From: Paraburkholderia oxyphila NBRC 105797
GTDB taxonomy: Bacteria; Pseudomonadota; Gammaproteobacteria; Burkholderiales; Burkholderiaceae
DNA length: 46,020 nucleotides
Direction: 5' to 3'
Assembly: GCF_000685075.1 (NCBI RefSeq)
Contig: NZ_BAYD01000083.1
Coordinates: 1-46,020 of the forward strand
A program made the translations under genes and the position numbers. The notes under the pieces were generated by a model. That model worked only from the letters and a program-made list of their open reading frames with translations, had not been told where the DNA came from and searched no databases. Positions 33,284-41,474 of the stretch are shown piece by piece (the stretch's first letter is position 1; every line of letters begins with the position of its first letter).

Positions 33284-33511
33284 TCAGAATCTCATTCCCG
33301 TTCCCACTCCGCAAGCGCCCGCGAAACCGCCGCCGCTGCCGCCCCCCGCGGAGCAGAATACGCCGCAACCGGAAAGGCTGGCTGCCAGCAGGATGCAGGC
33401 GGCCCCAAGCCGCAACCGCCGCGCGGCGAGGCATCGGCGCGAAAAAGGGCGGAGCGCGCCGGCACGAGCACCGGAAGCCGGCGACGCGCCGAAAATCGAA
33501 ACATGTTTCAT
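33284..33511 (-). CDS. Small glycine/cysteine-rich lipoprotein
   Basis: A 75-residue predicted lipoprotein. A basic stretch (RRCLAARRLRLG) precedes a hydrophobic segment and the lipobox LSGC, so Cys49 would be lipidated after signal peptidase II cleavage. The mature part is only 27 residues: CGVF followed by a glycine-rich sequence with two more cysteines (CSAGGGSGGGFAGAC). The leader is long, so the true start may be downstream of the ATG at 33511, which lacks a ribosome site. Short glycine-rich lipoproteins of this look are common in Burkholderia genomes; function is unknown. Confidence 0.5.
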   Translation of the reverse strand: MKHVSIFGASPASGARAGALRPFSRRCLAARRLRLGAACILLAASLSGCGVFCSAGGGSGGGFAGACGVGTGMRF

Positions 33512-33787
33512 CGTGGTTTGAGCTTGAATCGAGCCTGAAAGCGGATGAGATCTGCCGGGTCGCCGTTCGAACGCGGACAGAGCGGAGCGGGCTCCACGAT
33601 AAGCCAGCTACGGCATGCACCCCAATCAGACGATTCCGGCTTTCCAGCGCCACGTCGCGGCATGCGCTACGCATCAAATTTCATGCTTGTCAATCTGTCG
33701 GAGTCTGACGTCGGCCATGTCAGACGCGCGCGGTCTTCCAGGTGTTACCCTGATAGAATGCGTGAGCCGCAACGTAGTGGACTGCAG

Positions 33788-34189
33788 ATGAAATTGCTTG
33801 ATGCCCTCGTCGAACAACGGATTGCCGCCGCCGCCGCGCGCGGCGAGTTCGACGACTTGCCGGGCGTTGGAGCGCCCCAGGCGCTCGACGACGACCCCTT
33901 CGTGCCCGAAGAGGTGCGCGTGGCGAACCGCATTCTGAAGAATGCCGGCTTCGTGCCGCCTGCGGTCGAACAGCTGCGCGCGTTGCGCGATCTCGAGGAA
34001 GAACTCGCCAAGGTGAGCGACAAGGCCGAGCAGTGCCGGCTGCGTGCCCGCATGCTGGCGCTCGACATGGCGCTCGAGTCCTTGCGCGGTGGCCCGCTGG
34101 TGATGCCGCACGAGTACCGTCGCCGCATCGCCGAGCGCCTGTCCGAACGCGCGACGCTCGAGCAGGGCGTCGCGGCGGGGGCCGCGTGA
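33788..34189 (+). CDS. DUF1992 (DnaJ-homologue subfamily C28-like) protein
   Basis: A 133-residue cytoplasmic protein of the DUF1992 family. The conserved domain covers residues 1-70: LLDALVEQRIAAAAARGEFD, then LPGVGAPQALDDDPFVPEE and NRILKNAGFVPPAVEQL. There is no J-domain despite the family name. I start at the ATG at 33788 since the family sequence begins there; a codon in frame at 33758 is an alternative. Its TGA overlaps the GTG start of tadA, so the two are translationally coupled. Function unknown. Confidence 0.85.
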   Translation: MKLLDALVEQRIAAAAARGEFDDLPGVGAPQALDDDPFVPEEVRVANRILKNAGFVPPAVEQLRALRDLEEELAKVSDKAEQCRLRARMLALDMALESLRGGPLVMPHEYRRRIAERLSERATLEQGVAAGAA

Positions 34190-34839
34190 GCGTGCCGGTC
34201 GGCACGCCTGCGGGCGAGGTCGACAAAGGCATCGACGAGCGCTCTGAGCCATTGCAGGGCGATGCTGCGCCGCAAACCCCATCGGTCGAACCTGCCGAAC
34301 CCACTGAACCCCAGGCGGAGTCCGTCACCGAGCGCGACCGCCATTTCATGCGCCTCGCGCTGGCGGCCGCCGAAGCGGCGCGCGCGGCCGGCGAAGTGCC
34401 TGTCGGCGCCGTGTTGGTGCGCGGGGAAGAGGTGATCGCGACCGGCTTCAATCATCCGATTGGCGCGCACGATCCATCGGCACACGCCGAAATGGCCGCG
34501 TTGCGTGCCGCGGGCACGGCTTTGAGCAACTACCGCTTGCCCGGCTGCGAACTCTATGTGACCCTGGAGCCGTGCCTCATGTGCGCCGGCGCAATCATGC
34601 ACGCGCGTATCGCGCGCGTCGTGTACGGCGCGCGCGACCCGAAGACCGGGGCGTGCGGCAGTGTCGTCGACGCATTTTCGAACGGCCAGCTCAACCACCA
34701 CACGAGCGTGATGGGCGGCGTGCTCGAGACCGAGTGCGGCGACGCGCTGCGCGCATTCTTCGCCGAGCGCCGCCGCGCGAGCCGTGAAGCGCGCCGTGCC
34801 GCCGCCGCGGAGCCTCGCGTTGCCGATAACGACCGGTAG
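34186..34839 (+). CDS. tadA: tRNA-specific adenosine deaminase TadA
   Basis: Zinc deaminase that converts A34 to inosine in tRNA-Arg(ACG); essential in most bacteria. The GTG at 34186 overlaps the previous stop (GTGA) and gives 217 residues, with a poorly structured acidic/proline N-terminal tail of about 50 residues before RHFMRLALAAAEAARAAGEV. Zinc ligands are His100 (HAE, with catalytic Glu102) and Cys130/Cys133 (PCLMC). AIMHARIARVVYGARDPKTG is the typical TadA block that separates it from other CDA-fold enzymes. An internal start near residue 55 would give a standard 160-residue protein. Confidence 0.94.
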   Translation: MSVPVGTPAGEVDKGIDERSEPLQGDAAPQTPSVEPAEPTEPQAESVTERDRHFMRLALAAAEAARAAGEVPVGAVLVRGEEVIATGFNHPIGAHDPSAHAEMAALRAAGTALSNYRLPGCELYVTLEPCLMCAGAIMHARIARVVYGARDPKTGACGSVVDAFSNGQLNHHTSVMGGVLETECGDALRAFFAERRRASREARRAAAAEPRVADNDR

Positions 34840-34932
34840 CGATCGATAACAACGGATAATAGCTGCTGGCGGCCGTGAGCCCGTGCCCTGGCAGGCGCAT
34901 GGCGCGGCTGCAGACCACAGAATCCGTTGACC

Positions 34933-35859
34933 ATGACCATGCATCGCACCATCGAACTGATTGCGCCGTCGGGCTATCCGCATGACCCGGAAGCGGTGCA
35001 CCGCGCGATTGCGCGCCTTCGCGCCGAGGGCCACCGCGTGGAGGGCGTCGAGGCGACCGAGCGGCGCTTCCAGCGTTTTGCCGGCACCGACGGCCAGCGC
35101 GCCGCCGAGCTGAACCGCCTTGCCGCCCCCGGGCGTGACTTGCCCGATATCGTGCTCGCGGTGCGCGGCGGCTACGGCGCCGTGCGCATTCTGCACGGGC
35201 TCGACTACGACGGCTTGCAAAAGCGCCTCGCCGGAGAGCCGATCGCATTCGTCGGACATAGCGACTTCACCGCGATTCAACTCGCGCTCTATGCGCGCTC
35301 GGGGCTCAAGACATTCGGCGGCCCGATGCTCGTGAGCGATTTCGGTGCGCCGGAATTGAACGGCTTCACGATGCATCACTTCTGGGATGCGCTCACGAAG
35401 CCCGAATTCACGGTCAAGGTGAAGGCGCCGCAGGCACAGCACGCCAACGTCTCCGGCATGTTGTGGGGCGGCAATCTTGCCGTGCTCACGTCGCTCATCG
35501 GCACGCCTTATTTGCCGCCGGTGGAGGGCGGGATCCTGTTTGTCGAGGATGTCAACGAGCAGCCGTTCCGGGTGGAGCGCATGCTGTATCAGCTCCATCT
35601 GTCGGGCATCCTCGCGCGTCAGCAGGCGCTGGTGCTCGGCGACTTTTCCGGCGGCAAGCCGTTCGACTACGACAACGGTTACGACCTGAACGCGATGGTC
35701 GAGCAAGTCCGCTCGGTGGTGGGGATTCCCGTCTTCACGGGGCTGCCGTTCGGTCACATCGAGAATATGGTCACGTTGCCGTTCGGCGCGCAGGCGCAAC
35801 TGAGCGCCGACGCTCACGGCTTCGAGCTTGCCCTGAGCGACTATCCGCATCTGGGCTGA
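34933..35859 (+). CDS. ldcA: Muramoyltetrapeptide (LD-) carboxypeptidase
   Basis: Cytoplasmic S66 peptidase that removes the terminal D-alanine from murein tetrapeptides during cell-wall recycling. 308 residues from the ATG at 34933 (a second ATG two codons later is possible). VRGGYGAVRIL (78-88) is a conserved strand. The Ser-Glu-His triad is Ser110 (GHSDFTAIQ), Glu205 (LFVEDVNEQ) and His275 (FGHIENM). It follows tadA after 93 bases on the same strand and ends before a clear intrinsic terminator. Confidence 0.93.
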   Translation: MTMHRTIELIAPSGYPHDPEAVHRAIARLRAEGHRVEGVEATERRFQRFAGTDGQRAAELNRLAAPGRDLPDIVLAVRGGYGAVRILHGLDYDGLQKRLAGEPIAFVGHSDFTAIQLALYARSGLKTFGGPMLVSDFGAPELNGFTMHHFWDALTKPEFTVKVKAPQAQHANVSGMLWGGNLAVLTSLIGTPYLPPVEGGILFVEDVNEQPFRVERMLYQLHLSGILARQQALVLGDFSGGKPFDYDNGYDLNAMVEQVRSVVGIPVFTGLPFGHIENMVTLPFGAQAQLSADAHGFELALSDYPHLG

Positions 35860-35882
35860 CAGAGAAATCCTGATACCGCATG

Positions 35883-35903
35883 AGCGCCTCCGGGCGCTTT
35901 TTT
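35883..35903 (+). terminator. Intrinsic terminator after ldcA
   Basis: AGCGCC at 35883-35888 pairs with GGCGCT at 35893-35898 around a TCCG loop, followed by a run of T to 35903. A standard rho-independent terminator 24 bases after the ldcA stop. Confidence 0.85.
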
Positions 35904-35978
35904 CCAGTGTTAAATATGCAACTAACAGTCAAGAAAAATGAAATTAGCCGAATGCTCTGGATATCGTATCGCTCCGAA

Positions 35979-36151
35979 ATTGTTGACAAAAAATGGGCTG
36001 CCATGGGCCATCTCTTCACAGGAATGGTGCGCAATGCCCCGTAGTGACGCGGGTTTCACGGAAATTGGGCGCGCCAATGCGGCGCGAGCCTGAGTATCTT
36101 CCCCAGGTTTGTCGGGAAAATTGTTGACAATCTTTATGTCCAAACTAGGAT
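35979..36151 (+). promoter_or_regulatory. GntR gene promoter with two ATTGTTGACAA sites
   Basis: ATTGTTGACAA occurs at 35979-35989 and 36120-36130, 141 bases apart. Each is a TTGT/ACAA inverted repeat around two bases, similar in style to FadR-subfamily GntR operators. The right copy contains a perfect -35 (TTGACA, 36124-36129) with TAGGAT at 36146-36151 as -10 after 16 bases, ending 22 bases before the gntR ATG. Repressor binding there would block the promoter, and the distant copy could support looping. Regulation is inferred. Confidence 0.55.
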
Positions 36152-36173
36152 ACCCAACATCAAGGTGAGAGAC

Positions 36174-36896
36174 ATGCGAAACGCCGATACCGAAGCCGAC
36201 GCGACCGGCACGAAACCCGAGACCATCGCCGCGCGCATCCGCGCCGCGATCCTCGAACATCGTTTGCCGCCTGGCGCGAAGCTCACGGAAGCGCAGTTGT
36301 GTGAAGTGTTCAGCGTCAAGCGCGGGCCGATCCGCCAGGCACTTTCGCTGCTCGCGAGCGATCACCTTGTCGACCTGGAGCCGAACCGTGGCGCGTTCGT
36401 CGCAAGCCCGTCGCTCCAGGAGGTGCACGAGGTGTTCGAGATGCGCCGCATCATCGAACTCGCAGTCGTGGAGCGCATTTGCAGCGCGCAGCACGGCAAC
36501 CGGAGGCTGAAGAGCATTGGCGAGACCATCCGGCGCGAGCGCAAGGCGTTCGAGGGGCGCGACTATCCAGCCTGGATCCGCCTGTCGGGCGAGTTTCATA
36601 CCGAGTTGGCTGCGCTGACCGGCAACACGGTGCTGTGCGATTGCCTGAATGGCCTCGTGGCGCGCTCGACGCTGATTTCCGCGCTCTACGAGTCGCCGGG
36701 GCGCAGCCCGTGCTCGTTCGACGACCACGAGGCGATCATCGAGGCGCTGGAAGCCGGGCAGGCACAGGAAGCCGCCGCGCTGATGACGCGGCACCTGCAG
36801 GGTGTCGAGCTGAAGATGCTCGACCGTCCGGCGGGCGCCTCGGTGGATCTGCAGGATGTGTTTGGCACGCGCGCCGCAACCACGGCAGGGCGTTGA
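36174..36896 (+). CDS. GntR-family regulator (FadR subfamily)
   Basis: A 240-residue regulator. The N-terminal winged helix-turn-helix is at about 18-85 (IAARIRAAILEHRLPPGAKL, then LCEVFSVKRGPIRQALSLLA), followed by an all-helical FCD effector domain (about 95-225; EVFEMRRIIELAVVERI, GEFHTELAALTGN, DDHEAIIEALEAG). The ATG at 36174 has an AAGGTG site; a GTG three codons upstream is possible. It is the first gene before the NCS1 permease and the allantoin pathway genes on the same strand, 416 bases away, so it is the likely regulator of purine catabolism here. Confidence 0.92.
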   Translation: MRNADTEADATGTKPETIAARIRAAILEHRLPPGAKLTEAQLCEVFSVKRGPIRQALSLLASDHLVDLEPNRGAFVASPSLQEVHEVFEMRRIIELAVVERICSAQHGNRRLKSIGETIRRERKAFEGRDYPAWIRLSGEFHTELAALTGNTVLCDCLNGLVARSTLISALYESPGRSPCSFDDHEAIIEALEAGQAQEAAALMTRHLQGVELKMLDRPAGASVDLQDVFGTRAATTAGR

Positions 36897-37312
36897 GGAA
36901 GGGGTAAGCAGGGTTCCGCCGGCGCTGAGGGGCATGGAGCCGGGCGGAAACGGATACCGAAGCATGACGGCGGCGTTTGCGCGAAGGGCGGACGCGTCGG
37001 GCTGAATGGAACTGGAGACACGCGCGGCGGGGCGCAATGCAGGCCGCCGCGCGCAGGGAAAAATCGATGTTGGCAGCGCTCGCCGCGACGGCGAGCGCGG
37101 GGCAGGCGGCACAGCGAGCAGGGCGCGCATGAGGCGCGACCGGCGCGGTGCCAGGGGCGTCGAGCCCGACGCCAGGTGGGGCGCGAGCGCTCGCACCTCG
37201 GTCCCGAGCCATCCGCAGACATCGCGGCGGCCGCAGCATGCGGCGCAGCGCGAGTTTCGAGGCGTTTCAGGCGTCTTTTTTCCGTCGATGTATCCATCCC
37301 AAGGAGCGGATC
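36897..37312. other. Non-coding region between the GntR regulator and the NCS1 permease
   Basis: 416 bases, very GC-rich, without a supported gene; frames on both strands are low-complexity Arg/Ala/Pro. It should contain the promoter of the permease operon, but I cannot identify it. An AAGGAG site at its end marks the permease start. Confidence 0.4.
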
Positions 37313-38827
37313 ATGGCTCAGTTCAGCGCGTCACCAGGCAGTCCGGCAGTGCCCACTTTCGATTCATCCGAGAGCAGCGAAACGGCAGACGGCATGCGGC
37401 TGCCGGCCGGCTACAGCGAGCGCCTCTATAACCACGACCTCGCCCCGCTCAAGGAGCAGACGTGGGGTGCCTATAACATCTTCGCGTTCTGGATGTCCGA
37501 CGTGCACAGCGTCGGCGGCTATGTGTTCGCGGGCAGTCTCTTCGCGCTCGGCCTCACGAGCTGGCAGGTGCTGCTGGTGCTGATCGTCGGCATCTCGCTC
37601 GTCAACGTGCTGTGCAACCTCATCGCCCGGCCCAGCCAGCGCCACGGCGTGCCGTATCCGGTGGCGTGCCGTGGCACCTTCGGCGTGCTCGGCGCGAATA
37701 TTCCTGCCGTCATTCGCGGCTTGATCGCAGTGGCATGGTACGGAATCCAAACTTATCTCGCGTCGAGCGCGCTCGTGATCGTCGTACTCAAGTTCGTGCC
37801 TCAACTGATGCCTTACGCCGACGTGCACAAGCACGGCATGCTGGGCCTCTCGGCCATGGGCTGGGCCGGCTTCATGACACTGTGGGTGCTGCAGGCACTG
37901 GTGTTCTGGAACGGCATGGAGACCATCAAGAAGTTCATCGACTTCGCGGGTCCGGCCGTGTATGCCGTGATGTTCATCCTCGCTGGCTACATGGTGTACC
38001 GCGCGGGCTGGCACAACATCGGCCTGAATCTCGGCGGCGTGAAGTATCACGGCACGGAAGTGATTCCGGTGATGATTACCGCAGTTTCGCTCGTGGTGTC
38101 GTACTTCTCGGGACCGATGCTCAATTTCGGCGACTTCTCGCGCTACGGCAAATCGCTCAGGAGCGTGCATCGCGGCAACTTCTGGGGCTTGCCCGTCAAC
38201 TTCCTCGCGTTCTCGATCGTCACGGTGATCACGACCTCGGCCACGCTGCCGGTGTTCGGACAACTGATTACTGATCCGGTGGAAACGGTGAGCCGAATCG
38301 ATCACCCGACGGCCGTCATTCTCGGCGCGCTGACGTTCACGATTGCGACCATCGGCATCAATATCGTTGCGAACTTCGTTTCGCCGGCATTCGACTTCTC
38401 GAACGTTGCGCCGCGCCTCATCAGCTGGCGCGCCGGCGGCATGCTCGCGGCCGTGGCGTCGATCTTCATCACGCCGTGGAATCTGTTCAACAATCCCGCC
38501 GTGATTCACTACACGCTCGACGTGCTCGGTGCTTTCATCGGACCTTTGTATGGTGTCCTGATTATTGACTTCTATCTCGTGAAGCGTGGGCGTCTCGCCG
38601 TCGACGACCTCTACACCGTCTCGCCGAAGGGTGCGTACTGGTACACGAATGGCGTGAACTGGCGTGCAGTGTCGGCGCTGCTGCCGGCCGCGGTCATCGC
38701 GATCCTCTGCGTGATGCTGCCATCGCTCGAAGGCGCGGCGAACTTCTCGTGGTTCATCGGCGCGGGGTTGGGCGCGCTGTTCTACCGCGCCTTGACGATG
38801 GGCGAACGTGCACGGGCACGGGCGTAA
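37313..38827 (+). CDS. NCS1 nucleobase/allantoin:cation symporter
   Basis: A 504-residue inner-membrane transporter. The ATG at 37313 has an AAGGAG site nine bases upstream; a longer frame has no sense. The order is family-typical: LYNHDLAPLKEQTWGAYNIF, FWMSDVHSVGGYVFAGSLFA, RHGVPYPVACRGTFGVLGAN, VAWYGIQTYLASSA, SYFSGPMLNFGDFSRYGKSL and NLFNNPAVIHYTLDVLGAF, with about twelve helices. This matches the PucI/allantoin-hydantoin-uracil branch rather than the CodB branch. The gene is followed 45 bases later by the racemase and then by allantoin-degrading genes, which makes allantoin the likely substrate; uracil or hydantoin are alternatives. Confidence 0.9.
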   Translation: MAQFSASPGSPAVPTFDSSESSETADGMRLPAGYSERLYNHDLAPLKEQTWGAYNIFAFWMSDVHSVGGYVFAGSLFALGLTSWQVLLVLIVGISLVNVLCNLIARPSQRHGVPYPVACRGTFGVLGANIPAVIRGLIAVAWYGIQTYLASSALVIVVLKFVPQLMPYADVHKHGMLGLSAMGWAGFMTLWVLQALVFWNGMETIKKFIDFAGPAVYAVMFILAGYMVYRAGWHNIGLNLGGVKYHGTEVIPVMITAVSLVVSYFSGPMLNFGDFSRYGKSLRSVHRGNFWGLPVNFLAFSIVTVITTSATLPVFGQLITDPVETVSRIDHPTAVILGALTFTIATIGINIVANFVSPAFDFSNVAPRLISWRAGGMLAAVASIFITPWNLFNNPAVIHYTLDVLGAFIGPLYGVLIIDFYLVKRGRLAVDDLYTVSPKGAYWYTNGVNWRAVSALLPAAVIAILCVMLPSLEGAANFSWFIGAGLGALFYRALTMGERARARA

Positions 38828-38872
38828 CCGGCAACCACCACGAAACCGCAAAGAAACGAGCAGAGAACTGAC

Positions 38873-39661
38873 ATGCGTATCAAGTTGATCAATCCGAACA
38901 CCACGCAGCGCATGACGGCTGCGATGGGACAGTGTGCGCGCGCCGTGGTTGCGGCCGGCACGGAAGTCGTCGCCGTGAGCCCGACGATGGGACCGCCCTC
39001 GATCGAGGGCTACTACGACGAGGCGCTCGCGACGCCCGGTCTGCTCGCGGAAGTGGAGGCGGGCGAGCGCGAGGGCTTCGACGGCTATGTGATCGCCTGC
39101 TTCGGCGATCCGGGGCTGTACGCGGCGCGCGAGCTGGCGCGCGGGCCGGTGGTGGGCATTGCGGAAGCGGCCATGCACGCGGCCAGCGTGCTCGCGCCGG
39201 GCTTCTCGGTCGTGACCACGCTCTCGCGCACCAGGGCGATGGCCTGGCATCTCGCCGAGCGTTACGGCATGAGCCGCTTTTGCCGCAACGTGCGGGCAAT
39301 CGACGTGGCCGTGCTCGAGCTCGATGAGCCGGGCTCGGCCGCGCGCCGGGCGATCGTCGAGGAATGCCGCCGGGCCCTCGAAGAGGACGGGGCGGACGCG
39401 ATCGTGCTCGGCTGCGCGGGCATGACGAGCCTGTGCGCCCAGGTGGAAGACGCGCTCGGCGTGCCGGTGGTGGACGGCGTGACGGCAGCGGTCAAATGGG
39501 TGGAGGCGCTGGTCGCGCTGCGCCTCGCGACGGCCAAGCGGGGCGACTTCGCGCGCCCCCTGACGAAGCGCTACGATGGCGACTTCGCACGCTTTAGTCC
39601 GACGGATGCGGCGGGCGCCACCGAAACGCCGCCGCCGGTACGGCCGTTGCGGTACGGGTAA
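38873..39661 (+). CDS. Asp/Glu/hydantoin racemase family protein, probable allantoin racemase
   Basis: A 262-residue protein of the Asp/Glu racemase fold. It begins MRIKLINPNTTQRMTAAM, the hydantoin-racemase signature, and has the catalytic cysteine pair Cys76 (IACFGDPG) and Cys181 (VLGCAGMTSL). In purine-degrading bacteria such proteins (HpxA type) interconvert R- and S-allantoin so that a stereospecific allantoinase can use both. Context (NCS1 permease before, allantoinase after) supports this over hydantoin racemisation. The last 35 residues are a proline-rich tail. An inverted repeat follows the stop. Confidence 0.85.
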   Translation: MRIKLINPNTTQRMTAAMGQCARAVVAAGTEVVAVSPTMGPPSIEGYYDEALATPGLLAEVEAGEREGFDGYVIACFGDPGLYAARELARGPVVGIAEAAMHAASVLAPGFSVVTTLSRTRAMAWHLAERYGMSRFCRNVRAIDVAVLELDEPGSAARRAIVEECRRALEEDGADAIVLGCAGMTSLCAQVEDALGVPVVDGVTAAVKWVEALVALRLATAKRGDFARPLTKRYDGDFARFSPTDAAGATETPPPVRPLRYG

Positions 39662-39670
39662 ACGTGCAAT

Positions 39671-39700
39671 GCGCGCCCCGCAGCGCCAGGCGGGGCGCGC
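39671..39700. terminator. GC-rich stem-loop after the racemase gene
   Basis: GCGCGCCCCGC at 39671-39681 and GCGGGGCGCGC at 39690-39700, an 11-base perfect stem with an 8-base loop, nine bases after the racemase stop. No T-run. It may separate the permease-racemase unit from the puuE operon, which begins 218 bases further on. Confidence 0.5.
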
Positions 39701-39917
39701 CCCGGCACATACACGTCGCTTGACCCGCACTATCTGTCGGTGCGTATGGGCGCGCCATAACGATTTAGCTACACTGGGCCGATCCTGAAAACGGCATTTT
39801 CGGCGCAATGCAAAGCCTTGTGGCGCAAGGATTTCGGCCGGTGCAGCCGGTTTCGGCAGGTGCGGGCCGCCCGCGCGGTCTTCACATTTCGTTACCCATT
39901 CGAAAGATTCGATTAGC

Positions 39918-40877
39918 ATGCCACTCGATCCCCAATATCCCCGCGATCTGATCGGTTATGGCCGGCACCCCGTGCAGGCAAACTGGCCCGGTAAGGCGCG
40001 CGTCGCGGTGCAGTTCGTGCTCAATTACGAAGAGGGCGGCGAGAACTGCGTGCTCCACGGCGACCCGGGCTCCGAGCAGTTCCTCTCCGAGATCGTTGGC
40101 GCGGCCGCTTATCCGGCGCGTCACATGAGCATGGAGTCGATCTACGAATACGGCTCGCGCGTGGGCGTCTGGCGCATCCTGCGCGAATTCGAGAAGCGCG
40201 GCTTGCCGCTGACCGTGTTCGGTGTCGGCATGGCCATCGAGCGCAATCCCGAAGTCGCGCGCGCGTTCGTCGAGCTCGGCCACGAGATCGCTTGCCATGG
40301 CTATCGCTGGATCCACTACCAGGATGCAACGCCGGAACTCGAAGTCGAGCACATGAAGCTCGGCATGGACGCGATCGAGCGCGTGGCGGGCGTGCGCCCG
40401 CTAGGCTGGTACACGGGCCGCGACAGCCCCAATACGCACCGCCTCGTGGCGGAGCACGGCGGCTTCCTCTACGACTCCGACTACTACGGCGACGACCTGC
40501 CGTTCTGGATGGACGTCGAAGTCTCCGGCGGCAAGACCACGCCGCAGCTGATCGTGCCTTATACGCTCGATACGAACGACATGCGCTTTGCGACGCCGCA
40601 GGGCTTCAACACGGCGGACCACTTCTTCACCTACTTGCGCGACGCGTTTGACGTGCTCTACGCGGAAGGCGACGAAGCGCCGAAAATGCTGTCGATCGGC
40701 ATGCACTGCCGCCTGCTCGGCCGCCCTGGGCGTATCCGCGCACTGCAGCGCTTCCTCGATCACATCGAACAGCACGACCGCGTGTGGGTTACGCGCCGTG
40801 TCGACATCGCGCGTCACTGGCGCGAGCACCATCCCCATCAACCGCAGCAAAACGACCACCGCGGGGCCGCCGCATGA
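39918..40877 (+). CDS. puuE: Allantoinase PuuE (polysaccharide-deacetylase-like)
   Basis: Cofactor-independent allantoinase of the NodB-like fold, opening allantoin to allantoate. The 319 residues match the family. DLIGYGRHPVQANWPGKARV and VQFVLNYEEGGENCVLHGD at the start are diagnostic; ESIYEYGSRVGVWRILREFE, GHEIACHGYRWIHYQD and GWYTGRDSPNTHRLVAEHGG follow in order. It differs from the metal-dependent AllB type. Only a weak ribosome site is seen. Its stop overlaps the uraD start by four bases (ATGA). First gene of the puuE-uraD-alc-allA unit. Confidence 0.94.
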   Translation: MPLDPQYPRDLIGYGRHPVQANWPGKARVAVQFVLNYEEGGENCVLHGDPGSEQFLSEIVGAAAYPARHMSMESIYEYGSRVGVWRILREFEKRGLPLTVFGVGMAIERNPEVARAFVELGHEIACHGYRWIHYQDATPELEVEHMKLGMDAIERVAGVRPLGWYTGRDSPNTHRLVAEHGGFLYDSDYYGDDLPFWMDVEVSGGKTTPQLIVPYTLDTNDMRFATPQGFNTADHFFTYLRDAFDVLYAEGDEAPKMLSIGMHCRLLGRPGRIRALQRFLDHIEQHDRVWVTRRVDIARHWREHHPHQPQQNDHRGAAA

Positions 40878-41395
40878 AGGCAATGCACTACACCCTCGAC
40901 CAGTTGAACAACGCCTCGACCGACGCCTTCGTGGCGGCGCTTTCGGGCATCTTCGAGCACTCGCCCTGGGTGGCGGAAGCGGCGGCGCAGCAGCGTCCCT
41001 ACGCGAGCATCGACGCGCTGCACAGCACGATGTCGGGCGCCGTGGAAGCCGCGGGCGAAACGAAGCAGCTTGCGCTCATCAACGCTCACCCGGAGCTCGC
41101 AGGCAAGGCCGCCGTCCGTGGCGAGCTGACTGAAGAGTCCACGCGCGAGCAGAGCGGCGCGGGCCTGAACCTGTGCACGCAGGAAGAATTCGACAAGCTA
41201 CAGGCGCTCAACGGCGCGTATCGCGAGAAGTTCGGCTTTCCGTTCATTCTCGCGGTGCGCGGCTACGACCGCCACGGCATCATCGCGAATTTCGAGTCGC
41301 GCGTGAACAACACCCGCACCGACGAAATGCGCGCGAGCCTCGACCAGATCTATCGCATCGCGCGCTTCAGGCTGGACGAGTTGATCGACGCATGA
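40874..41395 (+). CDS. uraD: 2-oxo-4-hydroxy-4-carboxy-5-ureidoimidazoline (OHCU) decarboxylase
   Basis: A 173-residue decarboxylase that turns OHCU into S-allantoin, the step after urate oxidation and 5-hydroxyisourate hydrolysis. The ATG at 40874 overlaps the puuE stop. LINAHPELAGKAA holds the catalytic His72, and QSGAGLNLCTQEEFDKLQAL and KFGFPFILAVRGYDR are the substrate-binding blocks; IARFRLDELI closes the domain. The upstream partners urate oxidase and 5-hydroxyisourate hydrolase are not in this window. Confidence 0.94.
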   Translation: MKAMHYTLDQLNNASTDAFVAALSGIFEHSPWVAEAAAQQRPYASIDALHSTMSGAVEAAGETKQLALINAHPELAGKAAVRGELTEESTREQSGAGLNLCTQEEFDKLQALNGAYREKFGFPFILAVRGYDRHGIIANFESRVNNTRTDEMRASLDQIYRIARFRLDELIDA

Positions 41396-41474
41396 GATTG
41401 ACGCCGCGCCCCGCGTTTTGCGTGCGGCGCGGCGCTGTTTTAGATCCATAGAAAAGACACGAAGGAAGACAAAG

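Noticed and set aside
33745..35850. A 701-codon minus-strand frame opposite DUF1992, tadA and ldcA
   Set aside because: Shadow of three genes with complete catalytic motifs on the plus strand.
37364..39919. An 851-codon minus-strand frame across the NCS1 permease and racemase
   Set aside because: Composition is His/Arg/Asp-rich with no fold or motif, and the plus strand holds two well-supported genes with ribosome sites.
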